Assembly: GCA_030386875.1 (NCBI GenBank) | Contig: CM059577.1 | Location: forward strand, 21,401,038 to 21,465,037 | DNA length: 64,000 nucleotides | From: Morinoia aosen | Taxonomy: Eukaryota; Arthropoda; Malacostraca; Amphipoda; Talitridae | Reading direction: 5' to 3' | In this document: positions 1-12,137 of the stretch, one piece after another | How the letters are laid out: each line of letters starts with the position of its first letter | Numbering within the stretch: the first letter of the stretch is position 1 | The notes under the pieces: model-generated | Told to the model about the DNA's origin: nothing | The model's input: only the letters and a program-made list of their open reading frames with translations | Databases searched by the model: none | Made by a program: the position numbers and the translations under genes

Positions 1-1642
1 CTCATATATGACAGCGTAATGGAAACAGACAGGCTCAGAGATAGACTAGGTGGTGAATTAATGGGTTGTTTAGGCGATAAATTCTGAGAGATAAGACAAG
101 GGCTGAGAGGTGAGATAAGGATTTAGCAGTTGGGTGAGGCAAGGACATAAGCTTGGTGTGAATAGCGAAGTTAGACGGAAACTATCAAGATAATGCAAGA
201 GTATTTAGCTCATGCTTTGATGAATAGTGACAATTTTAATTTTCAAAAATTGTTAATTGGGCTCATAAGAACTCTTGATTCAATAGCTGATCAATTGTTT
301 CTAGGCTTGATTTCCTGATTTGTTCTTGGTATGTTTTTCGTGGTTCGAAATTCATTTTTTCCTTTCCGATTTTCTTGGCACTGCGGTGATCGATTGAGTT
401 TAATTTGAATCATAACCATGATCTCGATACACTCAGTGATAGCTTCCGCACGAAGATAAATTATTAATGTTTCGAAGTCGGGCATTGCTGTGCGGTTTGA
501 TTTCCGGATGTGACTTTATTGGAACGTTCACTCGATCAAGTCTCACTCGGCACCCCCTTCGTCTGATCACCTACTATTTTAGTAATTATATGCTCCGTAT
601 AAACAGTGTTTCATTTCATTTTTCCCTAACCTACGCGAACCGTGTAGGAATCAGAACACAAGGCTATGAAACTCAGCCACGTGCTACAATAGTTCATTTG
701 ATTTTCAAATGATTACCGGAGTATAAGAGTGCTTACAAAGATTTATAGAATAAATTCATAGACTAGACGCAGATGTTCCCATTTAAGCGTCAATGTCACG
801 AAGTTAACTTGATAAGTTAGATAATCGTGAAACTAATTTCATTTTAAATGAGTATTACATTCCTGGCGGCTGCGCTGTCAAACCAGGTGGCTGTGCTATC
901 ATTTCCGATCCTCAGTCATGGATAACGAGATTAATTAAAGAAAACTTTTAAAATGTTCAGTCTTTCAGTTCCTGGTCAGTTTTCGCAAAGATATAACAGA
1001 GCAATATCACGGGGTTAAATCAGGACGTAAACAGCAAGGGCACACAATTGACAGCATCACAAGATCTACGTACATATTACATGAGCTGGAATTCATAAAA
1101 GTCTAATTGAAAGTTCATTTGAGATACAAAGAATATTTTAACCTTATCGCCGCCACTCTAATTAAAATGAGCTTTTTAATACAATAACGCACAAGATGAC
1201 TTCTACACTAATTATGGAAAAATATCTCCCACAAAGATGTTTTCAGAGTTCGGAACGAATTGCACCACAGTTAAAGCTCGTGTGCAACGGCTCATGCGTA
1301 TTTCTGAATTTATGTTTGAATTTAGTTATTGTAAATAACACTCGATCTGCTACTCGTGATCATTCTACAATCAGGTTCAATTCAGCATGTGTTTGTGCAG
1401 ACTATATGCAATAACACGCTTATCCAAAAGATCCCTCATTAAGTCAAAAACTTTCATTTTAATAAATTGATCAAATTCTAACTTTTCGAATATTCCAAGT
1501 TAAATTATATATGACTGATCAGTATACATACTTTTAAAGTATATACACGTTCAGTAGTTTTTTAATTGGTTTCAGAAAATATGTACACGGTAAGTCTATT
1601 TGACTATTCTAACTGGTTTTCAAAGCTTACCTATCAACAATT
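1..1642. other. Unassigned AT-rich sequence
   Basis: No repeat family, exon or RNA gene is recognised here. The minus strand was read for the missing C-terminal exons of the fucosyltransferase (motifs of the YG-x-CG, FENS and TEKF type) and none was seen. If the gene is intact they probably lie left of the window, which would make this stretch intron. Confidence 0.4.
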
Positions 1643-2000
1643 ATTAGATTAGATTAGATAAGTTTGTTTAAGTTTAGGCCTCCCTAGCCCCCGAACTCCA
1701 ACAAAGGCGTTCCGAAGAGAGGAAGGGTAAAGGCCCCATGTATGTAGTTTGGACGTGAGGGAACGTGGAATATACAGCATGCATTAAGCTGACAGAAACA
1801 GTTATTTGAGAAAGAAGTTTAGAAATAAGATGAAAGTTGAAGAAGAAAGTAGTAGGCGCTGAAAAACAGGACACCAGTGAACGGATAAAAGATGGTCCGT
1901 AACAAAATTAAAAGTCTTTTCCATAACAATAAAAGGAAAGCTTTTGTTGTCATGTACATTCAATAGTTGTATCTCTCTGAGGAGATCAACCATTAGCAAT
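1643..2000 (-). repeat. Dispersed repeat Rep-A, copy 1
   Basis: This is one of four copies of a non-coding family of about 370-395 bp (others at 11765, 42572 and 52748). On the sense (minus) strand it ends in a (TCTAA)n-type tail, seen on the plus strand as TTAGATTAGATTAGA at 1643-1657. Shared blocks include a stretch around GAAAAACAGGACA and one around AGTAGGCGCTGAA. This copy has an internal deletion near its 5' end compared with copies 2 and 3. The simple-repeat tail suggests retroposition, as a SINE or a LINE 3' end. No Pol III box is obvious. Confidence 0.7.
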
Positions 2001-2153
2001 TAAATGAGTTGAAGGTTGAATAAACCATAGAAGTAACTTGGTCTACATTTTCCCCACAAGTGGGACACTCGTGACAAACCACTGTGAAAAAACTTCAATT
2101 TCAGCCATGCACTAGTGTTCCAAGAAATTAAATCAGGGAAAAAATCACGAACT

Positions 2154-2252
2154 ATGGCGAGCAAACCAACAACCAAACCCGATAATCAAGCCCAGATTGA
2201 GTCGGTCTTCAGCGAAATCAAGGGTTTGATGACCAAAATTAACCATCTTTAA
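2154..2252 (+). pseudogene. Short ORF resembling the start of a LINE ORF1
   Basis: A 32-codon frame opens with ATG and reads MASKPTTKPDNQ, then a helical stretch containing IESVFSEIKGLMTKI, and stops at TAA. Hydrophilic starts leading into a coiled coil are typical of LINE ORF1 or gag-like proteins, and LINE relics occur elsewhere in the window. It could equally be a chance ORF. No upstream promoter or downstream continuation was recognised. Confidence 0.25.
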
Positions 2253-4488
2253 TTATTAAAAGATCAATAAAAAATTAATAAATAAATTTTAATCATTCAA
2301 GACAACATTGCTTCATACTCGCACTAATTTGCTAGCTCTCAACCGTACTAACTTTGCATGTCTTGACCAAACCTAAGAATATACCTCATGGTTGCCAATT
2401 CCCAATCGCAGTTTTGTGCCTCTCTCTCTTCTGTTTTATCTCTCGGAATGACTCTCCAGAACAACCTACATGTTTAACCTCTATCCTCACTATAACCCAC
2501 TCTCATCTAACAACTCCGTTATTCATTCATATGTGAGTTAAATAAAACTATGATGAGGGTTGAGTGAAGCGGACGTGCACTTTGGCTTCTAGCGAAAATT
2601 CAGGGAAACGTCGAACGTTTCGTTTCCTATATATATGTAGCATTTTCCGTTTCTCGTGGGTACGCAAGGGTGGTTGCCCACATCGCCAATTTTTCATTCT
2701 TCCTCTCGACCCAAACGGGTAAGAAAATCGGCAACAAATCAGTATAAGCTTATTACAATCAATTTTTGATAATGTTTTTGTGGAGAATTCCGCCGCAAAT
2801 TTGAGACGCTCTAGCCCCGGGCTATATAGGTATAACACAAACAATAGAAGTAAAATAGGTTTAACGTTTATTGTCCGTGTCGTTAAACCTCTACTTTCTT
2901 AAATGAGGTGAGAAAATTTCTTCGCTTATCTTTTATTACCGGTCCATTCACTAATCTTCCCCGAAATCAGAAATCTCTATCCAAGCTATCAGAGTCGCAA
3001 AAATCCTACTTTCGGGCTTTAGTTAAAACAGAAGAAATTAATTCATTCCCATACATCCACCTCCCTGGAGAAAAGGTCACAACCGTGCTTCTAGCCCACA
3101 GTATATCACAAAACAGAATTAAATGGAATGGATTTGAATGGAATTTAATAAAATTGAGTAGAATTATTATACAAGATATGGAAATGAACAGATGCAAACC
3201 GAGTGGCCGATTCATTGGTTGTCGCCGAGTTATGTATGTACCTGCCGGCAAACATCTATCACGCTCAGGCCCCAAAGAAACACATCTACATACAGTGAAT
3301 TTTCTAGCACAAGCCCCGATATATTCATTTTAACTCAATATCTCTAAACGCAGCCGTTATACAAAGTGAGGTTTCTTGATTTTCAGTTTTATTTGCAATA
3401 TTGTCAACTTCAGAGCCTAGATCACCTCCACTGTCTGCGTCACGCTAACATTGTTATGTGATGAAGCACTGCCAATATAATAAATGACTTGCATAAAAAT
3501 ACAGATTTTGCTAATACTTGGTAAATTCCTCAGAGATTTTTCATTTCAAATCTCCCTCGAATCTTGGCTAACCCACGCTCTATAGTGTACGTGGGGGGTT
3601 GCCAACCCGGTTATGGTTGAAACGATTTTTGAACGTTTTCAGCCTGCAACGAAATCATTTTCTGAGATATAATTCCAGATTCTGTTAATTTTAAATAAAA
3701 AATAGGGCCTGAGTTACCGTGAAATATTTCCATGCTAGATTCTGGCCACAAAACCCTGTCTCCAGCCTACATGAGATCAGACAACGATTGTGCATCTAGC
3801 TCACAGACGACCACGGTCCCGACCCAGCATCTGGCCCACAAGGAAAGACTGCCCAACCCCTCATTCAGCCAACAAAAAACAACGTACACAACCCTACATC
3901 CAGCCCACAATAAAGCTAACAAATGGCTTGGTTTCCCCGATGATATTTTGCATTTGAGCACTATAATGCACTTTAAGGTCGGTTTAAAGCAGTCCTTCGC
4001 GCTTAAGATCTTGTAGATATTATTGTAGGATCGATATTAGCCGGTGCTGTGAAAACTATGAGAGTGCTACAGCAATATATTTGTCAGAAGACACAAGAGG
4101 TTAAGAGGGGTCACTAATGTATAATCGCCCACTTCGGTTGGTTTCTGATCCTGATCAGCGGAGTTAGCTGACGGAATTGCTAGTGACACGCGCAGCCACA
4201 ACGCAAGAAAACCGTTGTGAAAACAGAAATGGCGTCTGTATCGCTCCATTATTATCAATACTTCGAACTGTAGTAGTATTAGTAGTATTGATCCGATTGT
4301 AAGAGGGAACTTCTGCTGCAACTCATGAGTTGCCTTTTTTTCTTTTATTCAATTCTTAGTAATCATAAAATAGCCCAAATCGGCTCATTCAGTACTCAGT
4401 TCTGTATGATTAGGTATCCTCCACTCCCTTATCAATGCTCAAACTCCAAGCATACTCTATAGGTACTCATTTAGGGTAAATTACTCAC
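2253..4488. other. Downstream of the last visible fucosyltransferase exon, no exon found
   Basis: This stretch follows the donor site of the fifth exon on the minus strand and is probably the next intron. Its open frames (for example minus 2548-2844 and 3006-3275) carry no GT10 motif and no recognisable domain. A minus-strand GTGGATGTA after an acceptor-like site near 3070 recalls the VDVYG motif, but it runs into a stop three codons on. Confidence 0.4.
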
Positions 4489-4615
4489 TTTTGCAGTTCA
4501 GAGACAAAGCTCTCCCTTCTACTGTGAGTGACGCAGTTGCTCACCATCCACGCCGCCATCTTTGTCCTGGTCTTTTGCTTCCAGTAGTCGTGGTCACGCC
4601 TCCTGAGCTCAGGTG
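4489..4615 (-). CDS. Fucosyltransferase exon 5
   Basis: The acceptor is TTTTCTTGTCTGGACAG and the donor is AA|GTGAGT. The exon holds two bases, 41 codons and two bases (127 nt). It encodes residues 212-252, starting PELRRRDHDYWKQK and including KMAAWMVSNC, which matches the GT10 block for an aliphatic-AWxVSNC before an Arg (here THSRRES). The first two bases complete an Ala codon with exon 4. The exon ends at SELQ, just before the expected K-Y-I-x-VD-x-YG stretch, so the next exon should open with that motif. Confidence 0.93.
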
Positions 4616-6323
4616 CTGTCCAGACAAGAAAACGTCTTAGTTACGGCGCACTAATGTTACCAGTAAAAGCCTAGCGGCTCAGTTCAGTATTTCTCTCAGT
4701 TTGGTCGCTGTAACTAACTCGGTAACCTCTTGTTTAGTTTGTCCTGATATCCAACGGGGTTCTGCCATCCTTCATTCAGTGTTGTAATTTCTAGGTGTTG
4801 GTTTTTCCGATTTGAGTGGTTGAAATACGTACACGAGCCATCCATAAACCAACGGTTTTTATCCCCTCTCACGTTGTAGCCAGTACGTGCCGACGCCGCG
4901 CTGTAGTTGAGGGGAGTTGTGTTATGGATATTTTTTCTAAACAAATGCAGTAACCGTTGCATTAAGAAAGTATATAATTTAACGATAAAGGAGCTTCACA
5001 ACGGTTTAACTTCCCATTACACGACGCGAGAATGTTCGGCCTCTATGTGTCGTACATTACAATTTTTTGTATGTAGTGAACCCAAGTTTTGGCGTTATCA
5101 ATATAAGTCTTAGCTTTGCCAAAAAAGTATGAATTTAAAATAAAGCCTCATGGGGAACTTTGTTCGACTCTGCTCGCAGCAGATTCAGATGACACGGCCA
5201 TTATATGGCGAATATTGAAATCATATTTTCCGTTCTCTGATATATAGAAGTTACTTCGATTTTAGTTCATAAGATGATACGAGTCAAAACTTAAAGTCTT
5301 ATGTGCAACCCTCCTCGATTACGTGAAAAGTCCTCACCCTCTCTCTTCACCACTACGCCGTAGGGTGCAACAACATCCGAATCCAGCCTGTACGACATCG
5401 TCCAGTTCATCAGATCACGCAGACGCTTTACGTCTGAGCCACGCGACGCAACTAGGCGAAAAAGAACAGATACAAAAAAGTTCAGCTATTTATACGTAAC
5501 ACGGTTTCCACATGACTGTATCTATAACCGTCAGGACAGCTACGAGACTGGAATCAGCAGGACGTTATAGGTATTTCTAAATCAACGCTACCGGCCTGAT
5601 AATAAAAACCTTAAAACATACGAGTCCTGTATTCGACAGAAAGATACAGTAGGATTTTAGGTAAATTCAGGTTATTTTTAATTATATACCTGATTTCAAG
5701 AGGGATAATAAATGCCAATGATCGTTGAAAGGAACGTAACTGTAGAGAATGCAGCTGTCAACAGATTGAAAGCGTTTCTAAAATGGTTTGGTCAATCACC
5801 ATACTTGTGTCCAAGAGAAAACTGCATGGCACCAAATATTTATACATAAGTTCACTGGCAGCACCTTAAAGGATATCGTGGACTGAATGCTATTCCATAG
5901 GAAATATTTACTAACCCACTAATTGAGTATTGCTGAATATTGATAGCAAACTGTGATACACATCTAACACGTCAAGGGTTATTCATGTATTGAAATCACT
6001 ATTATCGTTAGTTATTACAACATGTACTAATTGTACTTCTTATCTGTTCATAAACATTGTTTTAAGTCCTGTTTTCTGCTGGTGCTCTGCTTGAAACCAA
6101 TATATATATATATTTAGCCTGATGATGTCCGTGGACACAGGACGAAACGCGTCGCAAAATTTTAAATATAAAACGTTAGGGGAACTTTTAAATTCAATAA
6201 ATTTTGATCAAGTAAACTCTTCCGGAAACTAGAAAAATTGATCAAAGTTATTATTGATAATCAATATTGCATTATTTTCAATGAAACGTGTATTAAAGAA
6301 GGGTTACTACCAAAATATACTGA

Positions 6324-6356
<33 letters not shown>

Positions 6357-9300
6357 ATATTATTTATATTATATATATATATCATTAATATATATATATT
6401 AATGACTGTTTCGTAAACGTTTTATTTCGTCTTATTAGCACCTGGCGGAGCTTCGATAACGAATGCCAACCAAAGTTGATCAAGTGGACGATAATGAGGC
6501 AGCTCTGTGGACTTTGTGAAGTCTATCAAGTGGAATACAACCACATCGGCGCTGTCCAGTTCGCTGCGGTTGGCTGTGATGTGGCACGCGCTCACAGGGC
6601 AGTCTTTCTCCCGCAGTCTGCGTGGTTGGCGATTTGGAAGTAGATTTAGATAAATGTTGAGATGTTATCGTTTTCATGATTTTTTAAATGCTAACATTTT
6701 TATGAATTTTGAGATGTTAACATTTTCACGAATTTTGAGATGTTAACATTTTAAATTAATTTTGAGACGTAAACATTTTTAATGCATGGGGAAATGATAA
6801 TATTTTTATGAATTTGGCGATGCTAACATTTTCACGAATTTCGATGAATTAGTAAAAATTGTTGCGCGTAGAAAAATTATTTAAAATCATTCGCTTCTGA
6901 ACCGTGGATCCCATTTTCATGAGTAGAATGGTGGTTTTCATCACAGGTTTGGTGTAAAGGTATTCCAACTTAATATTGATTTCTTATCATATGCTATCCG
7001 TAAGCGTTGGCCTATTGAGAATAAGGAGCATTAGAATTCAGCCCACTGAGAATAATTAAGCGGGGAGAATAAGGTTTTCGATTAGATTAATAAAAGAGGA
7101 AATTGATTCAAATGTCCCAACCTGATAAACTCGTGATCGTAAAACTTGTAAGACCCCCAAAAGGGTGTCCAAAGCAGAATTTTTTTGTCAAATATTTGCA
7201 GCTTCGCCTCGGATTTCAAGTTAGATGGTCTCTTTGACGTTTGGAGGTCGGTGTCGTGAAGCCTTTTGTACAGAATTTCCGGGACTAATTTCGGTGATTT
7301 CGTAATGACTTCTTGAGGTTCGTAGAGACTGCGAACAGTTTGACTTGAAGAGCTGGGGAGTAGAATGAAGAACAGATCCTCTTAGTAAGAATTCTAGGTC
7401 AAATTTGGTCATGGAGTTAAACTTATATCGACAGAAGAACGATGTAAACACAGTGTGACGACATACGATTTCTGAAGGAACAAGGATACTTTAAAAGCCC
7501 AAAAACTGGCAAATACCATAATTTCAAAATCAGAGTTAAGCGGACATGGATGCCTGTAGTTTCGGTATCTAATTCAATTTAATAATTGGAAAGCGCGTTT
7601 CAAAATGCGTCGAATTTTTCGGTTCGATACAGCTCTGCCTCGAGTTACAGTAATCTGATACTTAGAGTCAGCGAAAGGAAAGGAACGGAAATCATCAATC
7701 AAAAGCCAGATGCTGTAAAAGTTACTTGAGAATATTTTTTTCCGTAGCAAATTTACATTAGGTGCGACATGTCAAACGTGCAAAGTGGGAAGAACAAAGC
7801 AGCTAGCCTCGCTAGAACGTGTGTTGAATGTGGTTAATGTATTGAGCGTGGGCGAATGCGGTAAGTGGAGAAAAATGTGGTGAGTGTAGGCGAATGTGGC
7901 CAGAGTATGCGAATGTAGTGAGTGTAGGCGAATGTGGCAAGCGTGAGGATGAGCGAATGTGATGAATTTAGCAAATGAGCTGAATGTGTGGAATACAGGT
8001 GGGCTATAAATGTAAAAAAAAATAAAAAGATATTAGTGGAACGAATTGAAATATTTTCAAATTTTTTCTATTCTATTCGCAGTATCAGAAGACAGATTAC
8101 TTAACTTTTGGATAAGTTGAGCTTGTATTAACATTATTTAAAATAAAAAACTCGTCTTATTACGAAATTAAACGGATATTTTATTTTATGTAGCGAATTG
8201 AGCAGCAAAGGGGTCTTTGTAAGACGTATCGCAATCAGCGAGAATGATCAAACACTTGATGCAAGCCGCAAGATTTCAAGGTAATTTGGACAGAGGAATG
8301 ATTCAAGCTGGCAATGTAACAAAAACAAACTCATGAAAGGTATGAGAGAGTGAATGGAATTTGGATGAGTTGTGGAGAGTTTAACTATGGGTATGTTGAA
8401 CATTAGTACCATTTCGATAGACTATGCTCCCATAGTCTATCGCGACGGTACAAATTAGTTTGAAAGCTGGAGATGCTAGCATTCGATGAAGGAGGTGTGA
8501 GTAAATGTGAAAAAAATTGATTTTTAGTTGACAGGGTGAGGAGAAACAAATTACGCAAAATAATAGGTACTCTTCTTAAGAAGAGCTTTTTGATTCGGAA
8601 ATGGAGGCGAAAGCAGATAGCGCTGGTAAACGATGGCGGGAATGCTGGAATGAATTTTTGACTTTATAACCGTTCTGATTTTCTAAGCCGAAGAAATATA
8701 AGAAATCTGCTACTAAGTGAAATGTAGCTCTTTAACTCAACAATTACAGTCTCACGTGAATTGCAAGTGGGTTATTAAAGTGCAATATATTATATCAAGT
8801 TTAGCTAATCATGAGGAATTTCAGGGGAAAAGTGAAGGTGAGGGAAATAAACATATATACTGTAAATTGTCAGAAATATTAATTGTGAATGTGGACAGGA
8901 TTTTCACTTTTTTCAGAATGAGATTTATAAAAGGATGCTCATTTCTTTGGGGTGACAACGTACGAGTATCATAATTTCTCATTCAATAAGGAATCTGAAT
9001 CATTTGAGGGAAACATTGGCTAAGAAGAAGATTTGTGTAACTGTGAAGGCAAGTATTGCGTATTGTGTAAATATAATACGAAATTACTGCAATGTGATAG
9101 TGGTAATTAGTTTTTGATGAAGTGTAGTACAGGAGTTTATAAAGTGCTAGTTGTTTAATTGTTAGAAGATGGGATGAATTACTCCCGGCTCATGAGTTAA
9201 CAACCCAAAATCCTGACAGTGGAATTCAGCAAGTCCCATGAAAATTCGGTCCCCAGCTTTGCTTTAAATGATCAGTAACAAATACGCGACAATTGGTGCT

Positions 9301-11606
9301 GGTTACATTACTGAACTTGGTGATTAGTTAGAAATACAAACATATGTACACAGAGAGAGATGCCACAAAGTTTATTAGATTGTGTAACTTTGAGTTGGTG
9401 GGGAAATTCATACTTGTGTTCGTGACGAGGAAAAATTATTGGTGCTTGCAAAATTCCTCCGTTCTTATTTGTTGTAAAACCAAAACTAGTTTATTTTTTT
9501 CTTTTGCGTGAAGAAATGCTTGGGTTTCTGACATAATCACTCAAAATCTAGTGGGAGTTGAGGGTATGCGGTTGCTACATTCAATGTCATGTATGTGGCA
9601 TTTGGATATTTCAAAGATATTGGTCCTGGCTTGTTGCAAAGTTAAAAGTTCAACCAATTTCAATGATGAAAGATAGAAAATTTGATGGTATGAGTCATAC
9701 AATAATACTTTACATAAAGTAATCCATTCAAAGGGACGCTGTTAAAGTGAGGTAGTGAAGGACCCTCTGACTCCAGCACAAATGTCGACATTCCGCATCG
9801 CTACGGGTCCGCGAAAATGGCGACAGCCTCGATTCGATTTTGCTATAATGCTGGAAATATAGTGAAATTGTAGTAGAAATTACCATGCCTTCAAAATATT
9901 TCTCAACAAGTACCGCTAGCGCCAAAATCAAAATTACGTCAACGATTTTATGTTCGAATGAAGCAGTAGAAGACTCTCCAACTGACTAACAGAACTGGTA
10001 ATATTTCGTACAGCTATGGGTTAATGACAGTCATGTATTAAACCGTTGTGAAAAACTCATAAATTTCATCCTGGATTATAATATCATAACCTGGATTGGA
10101 TAGCGGAAGCTGACAAGGAAGAAGCCAACGAAGCGCTTTATCGAAACTAGATGGTTCTGAAGTTGTCAGTGTAAATATTAGCGAAGAACAAATCGGCTTC
10201 CAGTTTTCATTTTCGGAAATTTGCAATTGGAGTGTATATTACATCTTGAATTGGTTATCGTCCAACGTAATATACATTTTGATTACGGAAGAAATTATCG
10301 AAAACATCCGCTTGAATTGTGTAATCGGTTATTATATTTTTGACATATGTTAGTGAGTTGAATGAATATTTACACTTTGTGTATTCACATAGTTGCTTAG
10401 GGGTTTGCTGGCTTTGTTTGAGTTCTACTTATTACATAATTTGAGACTTTATAAAAATTTCAATAAGGATATACTAAAGCTTTTTTGCAAGCAAGAATTC
10501 ACATATTCCTAACATCGACTCGATAAAATATTTTATGCAGATTTACATGCTCATCAAAAGCACAAAATATCGAACTGACCGATCCATATAACCAATACAA
10601 AGCTAAAGGCAGGTCAAACCCTCAGCGTCACCTCTGAACATCATTAGACGACGACAGCGTGGACAAGAATCCCAAAATTAGACACGATCGCAAGAGAAAC
10701 TGCTAATATGATGTATCCAATTATGTTTTTCATTGCGTGCCAGACCACCAGATGTGTTTTCGACAGAAGGATATCATGTTGACGCTTTGATTCCTAGCGT
10801 GGAACACGTTATGACTCTGTGATGGTGCGAGGCGCAATATCTTGTTGCGGCTCGCAGCCACTTGTGGTCAAGAGAGATAAGTGGCAGACGAGCGCTTTTT
10901 CCGTATTTTCTTATGTGCATGAATGGAGCATTGAATTTCCTTTATACTTATGCTTTCAAGTTAACAAAATAATTTCCTCATTACTTGTGCGTTCCAGTTA
11001 AGCCAATGACAACACAATGCTGTCTTGCTGCTTTAGTACTTGTGCGTTCACACCATGTCAACTGCACCTTTAACCCTATTTACTCTTCCTACCTTTTCAT
11101 TTACTCGTTAATACTTCCTTACATACTTCTATTTTTCCCTTTTTCATCCGCGCTCACTTTGTGCTTAAGGGTTTCATTTTTCCATCTATGTTCCAAATTG
11201 CCCGTTCAACAGAACGTAAATCCAAGTTCCGTTTTAACTTTCTATTTATGCCACTCAGGAGTAATTTTAAAATTTTGCGTCTTTAACCTTGATCACTATT
11301 GAGAAGTAGAAATTTTTCACAAACAAACCACAATAAAACTAGTATCACCGGGAATTTTCGTGACGGCAAAAATGTTTGTTACGTGATCTATTTCAGAAGC
11401 AATTCACAGAAGCTCTACTTTAGTTCACAACGAGGAAGCGCTTTGTGAACTCACCTGAGAGCAGGCCGCACCAGCCAGCCATATCTGCTGCAGAGGACAA
11501 CCACCGCCAGCGCCACTGACGTTACCAGGAGGACGCGTGAGCCGCACGGACGCACAGCAGACCGCGAAACCCATTTTCGAGCGATTTGTGCTGGGTTCAA
11601 CATCAT
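4489..11606 (-). CDS. Alpha-1,3-fucosyltransferase (GT10), 5' five exons, partial
   Basis: The exons 11606-11455, 7328-7122, 6617-6442, 5433-5338 and 4615-4489 join with matching phases into 252 uninterrupted residues. In order these give a short basic cytosolic tail, a membrane anchor (about residues 25-39), a stem, KKILLWTPFWG (99-109), CPVSAC (126-131), ADVVVFH (143-149), NWTMSYR (188-194), DSDVVAPYG (196-204) and VSNC (235-238). This is the motif order of GT10 enzymes, which transfer fucose from GDP-fucose to GlcNAc of N-glycans or related chains in the Golgi lumen. The general form suggests an arthropod FucT of the C type, but the subtype is not certain. NRS at 136-138 and NWT at 188-190 are glycosylation sequons. 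About 120-150 C-terminal residues with the FENS and TEK donor-site motifs are missing and are expected beyond the left edge. Introns are 4126, 504, 1008 and 722 bp. Confidence 0.93.
5338..5433 (-). CDS. Fucosyltransferase exon 4
   Basis: The acceptor ends GTGGCTCAG and the donor is GAGG|GTGAGG. The exon is 96 nt: two bases, 31 codons, one base. It reads VKRLRDLMNWTMSYRLDSDV, then VAPYGVVVKRE. NWTMSYR with DSDVVAPYG is the most diagnostic GT10 segment (family form NWTxTYRxDSD then PYG). The split codon with exon 3 gives Asp. The exon is clearly richer in GC than its flanks. Confidence 0.95.
6323..6402. repeat. AT microsatellite in fucosyltransferase intron 3
   Basis: A run of TA dinucleotides about 80 bp long with a few interruptions. 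It lies just downstream of exon 3 on the gene's strand. Confidence 0.9.
6442..6617 (-). CDS. Fucosyltransferase exon 3
   Basis: The acceptor is CCAACCACGCAG and the donor is CCAG|GTGCTA. The exon is 176 nt: one base, 58 codons, one base. It encodes LREKDCPVSACHITANRSEL, then DSADVVVFHLIDF, and ends QLWLAFVIEAPP. This is the GT10 N-terminal domain: Cys pair, TxxR, AD-x-VVFH, then the Q-x-W-x-x-F-x-x-E-x-P strand. The plus strand also has an open frame across the exon (TWRSFDNE to AIWK), which is a shadow. Confidence 0.95.
6655..6845. repeat. Degenerate tandem repeat in intron 2
   Basis: About six or seven decayed copies of a roughly 26-35 bp unit resembling GAGATGTTAACATTTTCACG follow one another. 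Confidence 0.7.
7122..7328 (-). CDS. Fucosyltransferase exon 2 (stem and first catalytic motif)
   Basis: The acceptor ends CTGTTCGCAG and the donor is ATCAG|GTTGGG. The exon is 207 nt: one base, 68 codons, two bases. The first part is a polar, Lys- and Pro-containing stem beginning LYEPQEVITKSPK. The end is DKKILLWTPFWGSYKFYDHE, matching the K-x-IL-x-W start of the GT10 Rossmann-like domain. Spliced to exon 3 it gives EFI-R-LREKDCPVSAC, the normal family spacing. Confidence 0.93.
7823..7995. repeat. Degenerate minisatellite in intron 1
   Basis: Decayed repeats of a unit near GTGAGTGTAGGCGAATGTG, roughly eight copies. Confidence 0.65.
7996..11454. other. Remainder of fucosyltransferase intron 1
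   Basis: No exon, repeat family or RNA gene is recognised. A minus-strand open frame at 10038-10226 contains SEPSSFDKALRW and later QDEIYEF. This faintly recalls the start of copia-type reverse transcriptase (EP-x-S-x-x-EA, then AM-x-DE), but the match is too weak to call. Confidence 0.5.
11455..11606 (-). CDS. Fucosyltransferase exon 1 (cytosolic tail and membrane anchor)
   Basis: This first coding exon has 50 codons plus two bases and ends at a strong donor, CTCAG|GTGAGT. It starts with tandem ATGs, the first in-frame ATG after an upstream stop. It encodes MMLNPAQIARKW, a basic stretch, then the hydrophobic run VLLVTSVALAVVVLC (about 25-39), followed by SRYGWLVRPAL. A short positive tail before one membrane segment is the type II Golgi topology of fucosyltransferases. 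The phase fits exon 2, with the split codon giving Ser. A second frame, starting MGFAVCC, is open too but lacks these properties. A 5' non-coding exon may lie upstream. Confidence 0.85.
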
Positions 11607-11764
11607 GTGTATTTGCGAGTACAGGTGTAGCTTTATATTCTTCAAATTTTAAGTATAAATCTATTTTCATTGCTATTCGAAACAAGAGGATTGAGAACAA
11701 TATCGAGAATCATTAACATATCATAAAAATTCAAGAATTTTTGCAGGGTAAACACACAAGAAGA

Positions 11765-12137
11765 AAATTACAAGATTATAAGTTAGTTCAAGCCTCCCTA
11801 ACCGCTACAAAAAAGAGCGTATCGAAGAGAGGAAAGGGAAGGCACCATTTAGTATGGAGATAAGAAAATGAGGAATCTATGCAGAAGGTGCATAGAAACA
11901 GCAAGTTAAGAAAGAAGTTGACGAAATAAGATAAAAGTTGAAGTAGGAAGTCAGATGTGCTGAAAAACAGGACAGTAGTGAACCGAAAAAAGGTGGTCCT
12001 TAACATAACCAAAAAACATTTTATTTCAACAAAGAGAAGGCCTAACTAACTCTCAGCTCGGGCCCTCACATTTTCCCCCTGGGAGTGCTAATTCCCATAG
12101 ATACAATAGCTGTATCCCCCATGAGGGGTGGTAAACA
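11765..12137 (-). repeat. Dispersed repeat Rep-A, copy 2
   Basis: This copy parallels 1643-2000 along most of its length and keeps the 5' part (antisense GGGAGTGCTAATTCCCATAG, then GATACAATAGCTGTATC and CCCATGAGGGG). The simple tail has decayed. It lies upstream of the fucosyltransferase start on the plus map. Confidence 0.75.

Noticed and set aside
3006..3110. Minus-strand GTGGATGTATGG after TTTTCTCCAG, considered as the fucosyltransferase VDVYG exon
   Set aside because: In the required frame it reads VDVWE and then stops; the YG-x-CG pattern is absent.
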